Source: Flavobacterium psychrophilum
GTDB taxonomy: Bacteria > Bacteroidota > Bacteroidia > Flavobacteriales > Flavobacteriaceae
DNA: 64,000 bases
Direction: 5' to 3'
Assembly (NCBI GenBank): GCA_001708385.1
Contig: CP012388.1
Coordinates: forward strand, 2,852,001 to 2,916,000
The translations under genes and the position numbers were made by a program. Under the pieces are notes generated by a model that did no database searches, was not told the DNA's origin, and saw nothing but the letters and a program-made list of their open reading frames with translations. Positions 52,528 to 61,154 of the stretch are shown here, one piece after another; the stretch's first letter is position 1, and the number at the start of each line of letters is the position of its first letter.

Positions 52528-53031
52528 ATGAGAAAAGTTATCACATTTTCGTCTCTTATACTAATTATGGTATTGTGTATGTCTATGACTGCGCACAAGT
52601 ACTATGTTGCCGTATTTCAGATGGACTATGTGCCGTCAAAAAAAGTTATTCAGGTAACCTCCCGTGTTTTTGTAGACGACCTTGAAGCGGCGTTTGTGAA
52701 AAAGTATAAAAAGAATTTTTATCTTGGTACTTCAACCGAAGTAGCAGGCGCAAATGATTACCTGGCTAAATATTTTGGCGAAAAAATGCGCGTTAAGATA
52801 AACGGCAAAGAAAAAGCTGTGAAATTTTTAGGCAAGGAAATAGAAGACGATATTCTTATCTGTTACTACACCATACCTGCCGAAAGCGCAGTGAAATCTG
52901 TTGAGGTAACAAATACCACATTATTAGAAATGTTTGACGACCAGCAAAATATAATTCATGCCAAAGTAAAGGGTAACAAAAAAAGTCTGTTACTGACTAG
53001 TGGAGAAACAACTGGCTTGCTGGAATTTTAA
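52528..53031 (+). CDS. DUF6702-type protein
   Basis: A 167-residue exported or membrane-anchored protein, started at the ATG at 52528 (an in-frame TTG nine bases earlier is possible). N-terminal helix SLILIMVLCMSMTAHKYYVAVFQMDY and then beta strands with the HKYYV...DYVPSKKVIQVTSRVFVDDLE pattern I associate with DUF6702 proteins of Bacteroidetes, which often precede M1 peptidases. It sits ten bases before the M1 gene, so co-transcription with the array and peptidase is very likely. Function is unknown. Confidence 0.75.
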   Translation: MRKVITFSSLILIMVLCMSMTAHKYYVAVFQMDYVPSKKVIQVTSRVFVDDLEAAFVKKYKKNFYLGTSTEVAGANDYLAKYFGEKMRVKINGKEKAVKFLGKEIEDDILICYYTIPAESAVKSVEVTNTTLLEMFDDQQNIIHAKVKGNKKSLLLTSGETTGLLEF

Positions 53032-53040
53032 AATACGGTT

Positions 53041-55293
53041 ATGAGAAAGACTTTATATATACTATCGGTACTGGCAGTGTTTCAAATGACGGCTCAGGAA
53101 ACACCTGTGCAAAAACGCGAACCAGGCCATAAGGATGCCAATAAATTTAGCCAGATGTACGATCTGCTGGCTACGCCAAATATGTTTCGTACAGCATCGG
53201 GAGCTCCCGGGCCGGCTTACTATCAGCAGCAGGCCGATTATAAGATGGACATTGAGTTGGATGATAAGAATACAAAGCTGTTTGGTAAAGAAACCATTAC
53301 CTACCATAACAATTCGCCCGAGGATTTAGACTATTTATGGATTCAGCTGGACCAGAACCAAAGTGCTAAAGATTCAAAATCTAAACTGGTAGACAGCCAA
53401 AAGATGGATCAGGCGTATAATGCCGATGCATTTTCACGCCGTTACCTGGAAGAAGGTTTTGCGGGTGGTTTCAATATAGAATATGTTCAGGATGCTAATG
53501 GCAAAGCATTGCCGTTTACCATTAACCAAACCATGATGCGTATTGATCTGCCTACCCCGTTAAAGTCACGTAGTAAAATTTCATTCGCTATAAAATGGTG
53601 GTATAATATTAATAACTACCGTGTAGTTGGTGGGCGCTCGGGTTACGAACATTTTGATAAAGACAATAATAACCTGTATGTAATTGCGCAGTTTTATCCG
53701 CGAATGGCGGTATACAATGATGTGGAAGGCTGGCAGAACATGCAGTTTTGGGGTGCAGGCGAGTTTGCTTTGCCGTTTGGAAACTTTGAGGTAAATATTA
53801 CTGTCCCTGCCGATCATATCATGGATGGTACCGGCGACCTTATGAACAGGGCTGAAGTGCTTACGGCAGATCAGCTTAAGCGTTACGAACAGGCAACAAG
53901 ATCGTATGATAAGCCTGTGGTGATTGTAACTCAGGCGGAAGCCGAAAAATCAGAAAAAGGATTTGCTACCCAGAAGAAAACCTGGAAATTTAACGCTAAG
54001 AACGTAAGGGATTTTGCTTTTTCTACATCAAGGAAGTTTATTTACGATGCTATGGCCGTTAAGCTTTCAGAGAAAACGGTAATGGCAATTTCGTTATATC
54101 CTAAAGAAGCCAATCCGCTATGGGGTGATACTTCAACTAAAACGGTAGCGCACACTTTAAAAACCTATTCTAAATATACTTTTGATTACCCTTATCCTAA
54201 AGCTATATCTGTTTCGGCAGAAGACCAGGGGATGGAATACCCAATGATATGCTGGAACTACGGGCGCCCTGATGAAAAAGGATTTGTAAGCGACAGGATA
54301 AAATGGGGAAATATGAGTGTGATCATCCATGAGGTTGGGCACAACTTCTTCCCGATGATTGTTAATTCTGACGAAAGACAGTGGAGCTGGATGGATGAAG
54401 GACTTAATACTTTTATACAATATTTAACCGAGCAGGAATACTCGGCAGATTATCCGTCGTCACGTGGGCCTGCGTCTAAGATTGTTCCCTATATGAGCGG
54501 CGACCAGAAGTTTCTGGAGCCAATTATGACGAATTCTGAATCTATCCATCAGTTTGGCAGCAATGCGTATGCTAAGCCGGCTACAGGTTTAAATATACTG
54601 CGTGAAGTAATTATGGGCAGGGAATTGTTTGACCATGCCTTTAAAACCTATGCTAACCGTTGGAAGTTTAAGCACCCAACCCCTGAAGATTTTTTCAGGA
54701 CTATGGAAGATGCATCTGCGGTAGACCTTGACTGGTTTTGGAGAGGCTGGTTTTATACTACAGATTATGTAGATCTGGGTATTCAGGACGTAAAACAATA
54801 CTACGTAACCGAAAAACAGCCTGAAAGCGTTAAAGAGGTGAACATTAAAAAAGGCAGGTTCGGGCAGGAGAAAGGTCCATTTGTGTATATGGTGCCCGAT
54901 ACATACGATGTGAAAAAACGCGATAAGAAAGCACTTGATCTTAAAGAGGTGAAACTGCTTGACGATTATATTACAGAGAAATTTACAGGAGAGGAGAGGG
55001 CAAAACTAAAATCACCATCTTATTTTTATGAGGTAACGTTTAACAAGCCGGGTGATATGCTGATGCCGATAATAGCCGAGCTTACGTATGAAGACGGTAC
55101 TACCGAAACGTTTACTTTCCCGGTGCAAATATGGAGAAAGAACAATCAAACGGCATCGAGGGTGTTTGCTACAAGTAAAAAAGTAACTAAAATTATTGTC
55201 GATCCTAAGTTGCTTACTGCCGATGTAGATGTTACCAATAACGTGTGGCCTGCAGCTGAAGGCAATGCAAAGTTTGATAAGTTTGGTGGCTAA
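53041..55293 (+). CDS. Secreted M1-family metallopeptidase
   Basis: A 750-residue exported gluzincin aminopeptidase. Signal peptide 1-18 (MTAQE), N-terminal beta domain, and the catalytic zinc site HEVGH (His430, Glu431, His434) with third ligand Glu453 (WMDEGLNTF), i.e. HExxH-x18-E. A Tyr-rich C-terminal region and an fn3-like end complete the usual length of the Bacteroidetes M1 group. The classic GAMEN substrate loop is here a degenerate SAEDQGMEYPM before the zinc site. It ends the run that starts with the six tandem genes. Substrate unknown. Confidence 0.93.
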   Translation: MRKTLYILSVLAVFQMTAQETPVQKREPGHKDANKFSQMYDLLATPNMFRTASGAPGPAYYQQQADYKMDIELDDKNTKLFGKETITYHNNSPEDLDYLWIQLDQNQSAKDSKSKLVDSQKMDQAYNADAFSRRYLEEGFAGGFNIEYVQDANGKALPFTINQTMMRIDLPTPLKSRSKISFAIKWWYNINNYRVVGGRSGYEHFDKDNNNLYVIAQFYPRMAVYNDVEGWQNMQFWGAGEFALPFGNFEVNITVPADHIMDGTGDLMNRAEVLTADQLKRYEQATRSYDKPVVIVTQAEAEKSEKGFATQKKTWKFNAKNVRDFAFSTSRKFIYDAMAVKLSEKTVMAISLYPKEANPLWGDTSTKTVAHTLKTYSKYTFDYPYPKAISVSAEDQGMEYPMICWNYGRPDEKGFVSDRIKWGNMSVIIHEVGHNFFPMIVNSDERQWSWMDEGLNTFIQYLTEQEYSADYPSSRGPASKIVPYMSGDQKFLEPIMTNSESIHQFGSNAYAKPATGLNILREVIMGRELFDHAFKTYANRWKFKHPTPEDFFRTMEDASAVDLDWFWRGWFYTTDYVDLGIQDVKQYYVTEKQPESVKEVNIKKGRFGQEKGPFVYMVPDTYDVKKRDKKALDLKEVKLLDDYITEKFTGEERAKLKSPSYFYEVTFNKPGDMLMPIIAELTYEDGTTETFTFPVQIWRKNNQTASRVFATSKKVTKIIVDPKLLTADVDVTNNVWPAAEGNAKFDKFGG

Positions 55294-55399
55294 TTGAGGC
55301 TGTTAACGTTAAAATAGCTTTAATTGGGCTATAAACATAAACCGTTCGGGGTTTAAAAACGTAATTTATAATTACATTTGTATATTAAAATTTTGAGCT

Positions 55400-55699
55400 A
55401 TGTTTGGAATAGGAGGAGGAGAATTTTTCTTCATTATAATAGTCGTACTTATGCTTTTCGGATCGGATAAGATTCCGGAAATCGCGCGCGGACTTGGTAA
55501 AGGTATGCAGCAGCTTAAGGATGCTACAAACGATATTAAAAGCGAAATTCATAAAAGTGCCGATATAGACGGGATAAAGAAAAGCTTTAACGAAATTGGT
55601 AACGGTACCAACGATACTTCAGATAGTATAAAAGGTGAGATCGATAAGATAAAAGAAGATGTTGAAGATATGTCGGGCCCTATAAAACGTATCCGATAA
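55400..55699 (+). CDS. tatA: Sec-independent translocase TatA
   Basis: A 99-residue TatA/E component of the twin-arginine export system: one helix (about 8-22, FFFIIIVVLMLFG) after a short N-terminus, the Gly-x-x-Pro turn, an amphipathic helix (IPEIARGLGKGMQQLKDATND) and a charged, disordered tail. It lies one base before the PAP2 gene. No tatC is visible in the window. A -7 box TACATTTG (55373-55380) is present. Confidence 0.93.
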   Translation: MFGIGGGEFFFIIIVVLMLFGSDKIPEIARGLGKGMQQLKDATNDIKSEIHKSADIDGIKKSFNEIGNGTNDTSDSIKGEIDKIKEDVEDMSGPIKRIR

Positions 55700-55700
55700 T

Positions 55701-56315
55701 ATGCTTGAAAGACTTATAGAACTGGACAGAGATGTATTTGTATACCTTAATTCCCTTGGAACTGAATTTTTTGACCCTTTCTGGTTGTTTATAACCAAAC
55801 AGGTAAATTGGCTACCCATATTTGCAATTATAGCCTACCTTACTTTTAAAAGGCTGGGTTGGCGTCATGCGTTGCTCGTAGTAGGTATGGTTGCGGTTTT
55901 AATTGCTTTTACAGATCAGACAACAAACCTGTTTAAAAACAGTTTCCAAAGGCTGCGTCCGGGCAATAACCCCGAGATTGCAGGAATCATCAGGGCTATT
56001 CAGCACCGAAAATCATTCAGTTTTATATCAGGGCACGCTTCCAATTCTATGGCTGCCGCTTTCTTTTTATATCATGTATTAAAGCCTTACCTAAAATATA
56101 TGGGCTTCTTTTTTATATGGCCGCTTATATTTGCTTACAGCCGAATTTACCTTGGCCTGCATTACCCGGGAGACATACTTTTGGGCTATGCATGGGGCAT
56201 ATTCACAGGTTGGCTTGTACTTAAGCTTTACGTATATTTAAGAAACAGATTCTTCCCGGAAGAAAAAGAACGATTAGATAACCCTACTAACAGTGAGCCC
56301 GTCACGAATGGGTAA
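55701..56315 (+). CDS. Membrane PAP2-family phosphatase
   Basis: A 204-residue polytopic PAP2 protein with the three motifs: KNSFQRLRPG (KX6RP), SGHASN (PSGH-like) and SRIYLGLHYPGD (SRX5HX3D). It probably recycles undecaprenyl pyrophosphate or similar. It follows tatA closely, which is likely one operon, and its 3' end overlaps the convergent O-methyltransferase by 42 bases. Confidence 0.88.
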   Translation: MLERLIELDRDVFVYLNSLGTEFFDPFWLFITKQVNWLPIFAIIAYLTFKRLGWRHALLVVGMVAVLIAFTDQTTNLFKNSFQRLRPGNNPEIAGIIRAIQHRKSFSFISGHASNSMAAAFFLYHVLKPYLKYMGFFFIWPLIFAYSRIYLGLHYPGDILLGYAWGIFTGWLVLKLYVYLRNRFFPEEKERLDNPTNSEPVTNG

Positions 56316-56915
56316 TAATACTGTTTCTACCCTTGGGTCTTCTTTCAGTAGTTTATTGTATTCTAATAGAATTTTAGTGCTTTTGTCGTTGGCTTTTACA
56401 GGTTCCAGTACTTTGCCACTCCACAAAACATTATCAGATAATATAATGCCACCTTTGTTCATAAGGGGTACGATCATATTAAAATAATTGATGTAATTCT
56501 CTTTATCAGCATCAATAAAAACAAGGTCAAACTTCTTATTAAGCGTTGGAATTATATCCAGTGCCTGGCCTAAATGTTGCGTGATCTGGTCTTTCCACTG
56601 CGAAAGGTCAAAGTATTTGCGCTGAAAATCATACAATTCCTCATTAACATCCATAGTATCCAGTGTGCCGTCTTTGCGTAGTCCTTCTGCAAGGCAAAGT
56701 GTGGCATAGCCGGTGTAAGTACCTATTTCTAGTATGTGCTGCGGATTTACAAGTTTAGCTATAATGCTAAGCACCCTTCCCTGAAAATGGCCGCTGAGCA
56801 TTCTCGGCTGTAGTATTTTCTGGTGTGTTTCTTTATTTAAAGCAGCTAACAGTTCAGGCTCATTTTCGCTGTGAAAAGCAGCATAATCTTCCAGTTCTTC
56901 CGATATAAAATGCAT
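56274..56915 (-). CDS. Class I O-methyltransferase (catechol type)
   Basis: A 213-residue SAM methyltransferase of the CCoAOMT/COMT-like group with IGTYTGYATLCLAEGL (SAM), DVNEELYDFQRKYF, LVFIDADKENYINYFN and a metal-binding ILSDNVLW. Its last 42 bases overlap the end of the PAP2 gene. Substrate unknown. Confidence 0.9.
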   Translation of the reverse strand: MHFISEELEDYAAFHSENEPELLAALNKETHQKILQPRMLSGHFQGRVLSIIAKLVNPQHILEIGTYTGYATLCLAEGLRKDGTLDTMDVNEELYDFQRKYFDLSQWKDQITQHLGQALDIIPTLNKKFDLVFIDADKENYINYFNMIVPLMNKGGIILSDNVLWSGKVLEPVKANDKSTKILLEYNKLLKEDPRVETVLLPIRDGLTVSRVI

Positions 56916-57036
56916 TATGTTGTTTTTTTACAAAGGTAATAAATGCGGCCTATGTTAATTGTTATTGATAAGTATAAAATAATGTAACAAATTATCGGCA
57001 AAACGTTTAAATTTATGTTCTTAAAAAAAGCTTTCT

Positions 57037-58659
57037 ATGAAGTTGAAAATTACTATGCTGTTTCTGTTCGTGTTGCAATTAAGCTATGGGCAGGTTACAA
57101 ATCAAGGTAAGCCTGCAAGCTGGGCTACAATTGCTAAAGCAAAAGAGATGAGGGCAGAGGTAATGCCGGAAATTGATTTTCAAAAGTTACAGGCCGAAGA
57201 CAAGATTAATGATGTGGGTAAAAATAAACCATGGCGTTATGGTTACGAATTTTTAGTAGATCACAACCTTGAAAACAGTGGGGTATGGAATGAACTTGAT
57301 AACGGCGACAGGATATGGAGAATACGCTATTCATCTGCCGGTGCGCGCACTATGAACTTTTTGTTTAGCGATTTTTATATGCCTAAAGGTGCTAAAGTAT
57401 ATTTGTATGCTAATGACAGGAGCGATTTACTTGGTGCTTATGACGAGGCGCAAAACAGTGAAAGAAGGGTTTTAGGTACGTGGTTGGTAACCGGTGATGA
57501 CGTGGTTATAGAATATTACGAGCCTAAGGCTGTAAAAGGCCAGGGTAAGCTAGAGGTATTTAAAGTAGTTCACGGATACAGGTCGGTTGGAAATTATGAA
57601 AAGTTGCCTGATTGGGATTTGAATGAATCCGGCGACTGCCACTATGATGTAAATTGTGACATGCCCGAAATCAATAGCCTTAAGAATATAAATAAAAAAG
57701 CGATAGGCTTAATTATTGTTAACGGAAACAGTTTTTGTACCGGTGCGCTTATAAATAACACAACGAATGATGGAACACCTTATTTCCTTACGGCCAACCA
57801 TTGTGCGGAGGGTGAGGATGTAACGCAATGGGCTTTCCGCTTTAACTGGATAAGGGAAAACCCTATCTGTGGAACGATTAATACCGGAGCACCGAATTCG
57901 CAAAATTATTATGAAACTGTAAGCGGTGCACAATTAAGAGCGAGAAGTGAAACTACAGATTTTTGCCTTCTAAGAATAACGGCAAATATGCCATCTACAT
58001 GGAATTTGGTATATGCAGGATGGTCTAGAAGTGAAACTAAGCCCTCATCTACCTTTGGAATACACCATCCATCAGGCGACATAATGAAGGTGAGCAGGGA
58101 TTTTGACGCCCCGGCAATATATAATGGAGATAATTTCCTGATGTGGGAGGTTGAACAATGGGACATGGGCGTTACAGAAGGTGGATCTTCTGGATCGCCT
58201 TTGTTTGATAATAATGGAAGGATAATAGGTCAGCTTTACGGTGGTGAGTCAGAATGCAGCGGGTCTTTTCCTAATACAGGGTATGATGTTTACGGAAGGT
58301 TTGGCCAGTCATGGACGGGCGGAGGTACAAATAGTACAAGGCTTCGCAATTGGCTTGATCCGGGGAACACCAATGCACAATCGGTTAATTACAAAGAGGT
58401 AGGTACAGTATCTCTAGATGAAGTTGTGAAAAATGAAATAAAAGTATATCCAAACCCATCTAACGGTATTTACAATGTAGCCATTGAGGCAGATGCACAA
58501 TATGTTGTTTATGGAATGCTTGGACAGGTAATTGCAAACGGCAATTTATCTTTTGGCGACAATACAATCAACCTGTCGGGTAAGGCAAACGGAATATACA
58601 TCGTTAAAATTACCGATGCCTCGGGTAAATCTATAAGTCAGAATCTGGTTAAAGAGTAA
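57037..58659 (+). CDS. Secreted trypsin-like serine protease with T9SS sorting domain
   Basis: A 540-residue protein. Signal peptide 1-19, a 170-residue N-terminal beta region, then a lysyl-endopeptidase-like S1 domain with catalytic His in FLTANHCAEG, Asp in SETTDFCLLRI and Ser in GGSSGSPLFDNNGRIIGQLYGG. Cys residues flank these, fitting disulfides. The C-terminus (about 465-540, VYPNPSNGIYNVAI...YIVKITDASGKSISQNLVKE) is a type A T9SS sorting domain, so the protein leaves the cell through the type IX system. A strong terminator follows. Confidence 0.93.
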   Translation: MKLKITMLFLFVLQLSYGQVTNQGKPASWATIAKAKEMRAEVMPEIDFQKLQAEDKINDVGKNKPWRYGYEFLVDHNLENSGVWNELDNGDRIWRIRYSSAGARTMNFLFSDFYMPKGAKVYLYANDRSDLLGAYDEAQNSERRVLGTWLVTGDDVVIEYYEPKAVKGQGKLEVFKVVHGYRSVGNYEKLPDWDLNESGDCHYDVNCDMPEINSLKNINKKAIGLIIVNGNSFCTGALINNTTNDGTPYFLTANHCAEGEDVTQWAFRFNWIRENPICGTINTGAPNSQNYYETVSGAQLRARSETTDFCLLRITANMPSTWNLVYAGWSRSETKPSSTFGIHHPSGDIMKVSRDFDAPAIYNGDNFLMWEVEQWDMGVTEGGSSGSPLFDNNGRIIGQLYGGESECSGSFPNTGYDVYGRFGQSWTGGGTNSTRLRNWLDPGNTNAQSVNYKEVGTVSLDEVVKNEIKVYPNPSNGIYNVAIEADAQYVVYGMLGQVIANGNLSFGDNTINLSGKANGIYIVKITDASGKSISQNLVKE

Positions 58660-58679
58660 ATTGCTTCAATATAATTTAA

Positions 58680-58727
58680 AAGCTCTGCGCTGTTGCAATT
58701 GCAACAGCACAGAGCTTTTTTTAGTAT
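58680..58727 (+). terminator. Strong terminator after the protease gene
   Basis: A long hairpin: GCTGTTGCAATTGCAACAGC (58689-58708) is a perfect 20-base palindrome, extended by AAAGCTCTG and CAGAGCTTT with one mismatched pair, followed by a T run. Confidence 0.9.
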
Positions 58728-58740
58728 CGGGCGGGGTAAA

Positions 58741-58770
58741 TTGATATTTGACAAATAGTTATTACCTTTG
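58741..58770 (+). promoter_or_regulatory. Promoter of rlmN
   Basis: TTG (58741-58743), 19 bases, TACCTTTG (58763-58770). The rlmN ATG begins five bases after the -7 box, so the message would be nearly leaderless. Confidence 0.75.
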
Positions 58771-58774
58771 CACC

Positions 58775-59836
58775 ATGCAAACGGAGAAGAAAGATATAAG
58801 GGCGCTTACAAAAGAACAACTACGTGATTTTTTTGTGGCAAATGGCGATAAGGCATTCCGCGGTAACCAGGTGTACGAATGGCTATGGAGCAAGAATGCC
58901 CATAGTTTTGATGATATGACCAATGTTGCCAAGCCTACAAGGACAATGCTGGAGAATAATTTTGTTATTAACCACATTCATGTAGACGAAATGCAGAAGA
59001 GTACCGACGGTACTGTAAAGAATGCTGTGCGCCTTCACGATGGACTTGTTGTAGAATCTGTACTTATACCTACCGAAACCCGTACTACTGCCTGTGTATC
59101 CAGCCAGGTGGGGTGCAGCCTTGACTGTAACTTTTGTGCTACTGCAAGGCTTAAGCGTATGCGTAACCTTAATCCCGATGAAATTTACGACCAGGTTGCA
59201 GCTATAGACAGTGAAAGCCGTTTGTATCATAATAGGCCGCTTTCTAACATTGTATTTATGGGTATGGGCGAGCCGCTTATGAACTACAATAACGTGCTTA
59301 AGGCTATCGAAAAGATAACCTCGCCAGAAGGTTTGGGTATGTCGCCTAAACGTATTACCGTATCTACATCGGGTCTTCCTAAAATGATAAAAAAGCTTGC
59401 AGATGATGAAGTTCGCTTTAAGCTTGCTGTGTCGCTGCATTCTGCTATAGATGAGGTACGGTCTAAGATTATGCCTTTTAGCCAGAACTTTCCGTTGGCA
59501 GACCTTCGTGAATCGTTGGAATACTGGTACAGCAAAACAAAAAGCCGCGTTACCTATGAGTATGTGGTATGGAAAGGTATTAACGACCGTAAAATCGATA
59601 TTGATGCCTTGGTAAAGTTTTGCAGGTATGTGCCGTGTAAAGTAAACCTTATTGAATACAACCCGATTGACGATGGAGAATTTCAACAAGCTGATCCTGA
59701 AACCATAGATGCTTACATAAGAGCCCTGGAAAGGAACGATATTGTTGCAAAAGTACGCCGCAGCCGCGGAAAAGACATTGATGCTGCCTGTGGTCAGCTG
59801 GCTAACAAGAATGAAGCTGCATCTCCTGCACAATAA
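58775..59836 (+). CDS. rlmN: 23S rRNA A2503 methyltransferase RlmN
   Basis: The 353-residue radical-SAM enzyme methylates A2503 of 23S rRNA and A37 of tRNAs. It shows CSLDCNFC with Cys114, Cys118 and Cys121 for the 4Fe-4S cluster and a C-terminal Cys339 that carries the methyl group (AACGQL). I start at the ATG at 58775 (MQTEKKDIRALTKEQL); an in-frame TTG lies 27 bases upstream, at the promoter. Confidence 0.96.
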   Translation: MQTEKKDIRALTKEQLRDFFVANGDKAFRGNQVYEWLWSKNAHSFDDMTNVAKPTRTMLENNFVINHIHVDEMQKSTDGTVKNAVRLHDGLVVESVLIPTETRTTACVSSQVGCSLDCNFCATARLKRMRNLNPDEIYDQVAAIDSESRLYHNRPLSNIVFMGMGEPLMNYNNVLKAIEKITSPEGLGMSPKRITVSTSGLPKMIKKLADDEVRFKLAVSLHSAIDEVRSKIMPFSQNFPLADLRESLEYWYSKTKSRVTYEYVVWKGINDRKIDIDALVKFCRYVPCKVNLIEYNPIDDGEFQQADPETIDAYIRALERNDIVAKVRRSRGKDIDAACGQLANKNEAASPAQ

Positions 59837-59861
59837 TACCGTAAACTTTACCTTTTACGGC

Positions 59862-59892
59862 TTGGGCGTATTCATGGCTTTTGTTATCTTTG
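59862..59892 (+). promoter_or_regulatory. Promoter of the polyprenyl synthase gene
   Basis: TTG (59862-59864), 20 bases, TATCTTTG (59885-59892). The ATG at 59900 is seven bases after the box. Confidence 0.75.
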
Positions 59893-59899
59893 AGGCGCA

Positions 59900-60877
59900 A
59901 TGAAGATTACCGAGCAAATTAAGCAGCCCATTACTGAAGAAATGGAACTTTTTGAAAAAAAGTTTCAGGATGCTATGTCCTCTAAAGTGGCGTTGCTTAA
60001 CCGGATTACCTATTATATAGTAAACAGGAAAGGGAAACAGATGCGCCCTATGTTTGTTTTTCTTACCGCTAAAATGATAAGCGGCGGTACCATAAACGAA
60101 CGTACTTACAGAGGTGCATCGGTAATTGAACTAATCCACACAGCCACACTTGTACATGATGACGTTGTAGACGACAGCAACAGGCGCAGGGGCTTTTTCT
60201 CTATCAATGCTTTATGGAAAAATAAGATTGCCGTATTAGTGGGCGATTATCTTTTATCTAAAGGATTACTGCTTTCTATTGATAATGGCGATTTTGATTT
60301 GCTTAGGATAATATCTGTAGCGGTTCGCGAGATGAGCGAAGGTGAGCTTTTACAGATTGAAAAAGCACGCAGGCTTGATATTACCGAGGATGTATACTAC
60401 GAAATTATTCGCCAAAAAACAGCTACACTTATTGCTGCCTGCTGTTCACTGGGTGCCTGCTCTGTAGATCCTGATGGGGAACATACAGAGAAAATGCGCA
60501 AATTTGGTGAACTTATAGGAATGGCTTTCCAGATTAAAGATGACCTTTTTGATTATACCGATGACGCTATAGGCAAACCAACAGGTATAGATATCAAAGA
60601 ACAGAAAATGACACTTCCGCTTATTTATGCATTAAATAACTGCACTAAAGAAGAAAAGAAGTGGGTTATCAATTCAGTTAAGAATCATAACAAGGATAAG
60701 AAGAGGGTTAAGGAAGTTATTGATTTTGTAAAGAAAAAGAACGGACTTACCTATGCCGAACAGCGTATGGCTAAATTCCGTGAAGAGGCCCTACTGCTTT
60801 TAGCGGATTATCCGGCATCTGTTTATAAAGATGCTTTAGTGCTTATGGTTAACTATGTTATTGAAAGAAAGATATAA
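59900..60877 (+). CDS. Polyprenyl diphosphate synthase
   Basis: A 325-residue all-helical trans-prenyl synthase that builds the side chain of quinones. First aspartate-rich motif DDVVD (87-91), second DDLFD (about 213-217), plus KGKQMRPMF. The length suits octaprenyl or heptaprenyl synthases. It is presumably the quinone-chain enzyme (menaquinone in Flavobacteria). Confidence 0.93.
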   Translation: MKITEQIKQPITEEMELFEKKFQDAMSSKVALLNRITYYIVNRKGKQMRPMFVFLTAKMISGGTINERTYRGASVIELIHTATLVHDDVVDDSNRRRGFFSINALWKNKIAVLVGDYLLSKGLLLSIDNGDFDLLRIISVAVREMSEGELLQIEKARRLDITEDVYYEIIRQKTATLIAACCSLGACSVDPDGEHTEKMRKFGELIGMAFQIKDDLFDYTDDAIGKPTGIDIKEQKMTLPLIYALNNCTKEEKKWVINSVKNHNKDKKRVKEVIDFVKKKNGLTYAEQRMAKFREEALLLLADYPASVYKDALVLMVNYVIERKI

Positions 60878-61154
60878 TTTAATTAAATTATAGATTTTTA
60901 GATTGTTCTTCTCATACATCATTATTTAATTTTTCTTGTTTTTAACTATACATTACCACAACAACATCGTTGTAGGTGTATGTTTCGCAATATCGCTTAT
61001 TTTCTCTTGCTTCTTGTTTTGTTAGGGATTTGGTAATTTTTAATCTAAATAAAAATCAAATTCGTTTTTGTATAGTATTTGTATTGTCAATTTATTACTT
61101 GTGGGGTTAAAATGTTTATAATTTTATCCTACAACCTTATAAAGACAAACATTT
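60878..61154. other. 277-base gap before the triple-repeat protein
   Basis: AT-rich. It holds an imperfect inverted repeat ACAACatcGTTGT (60961-60973), which could be a regulator site, and no clear -33/-7 pair. Confidence 0.35.

Noticed and set aside
55303..55312. TTAACGTTAA palindrome before tatA
   Set aside because: Ten bases, AT-rich, expected by chance; no extension into flanks.
58883..59833. 316-codon open frame on the minus strand across rlmN
   Set aside because: It is antisense to a full, motif-complete rlmN and encodes a Cys/Tyr/His-rich sequence with no domain; it is a shadow of the real gene.
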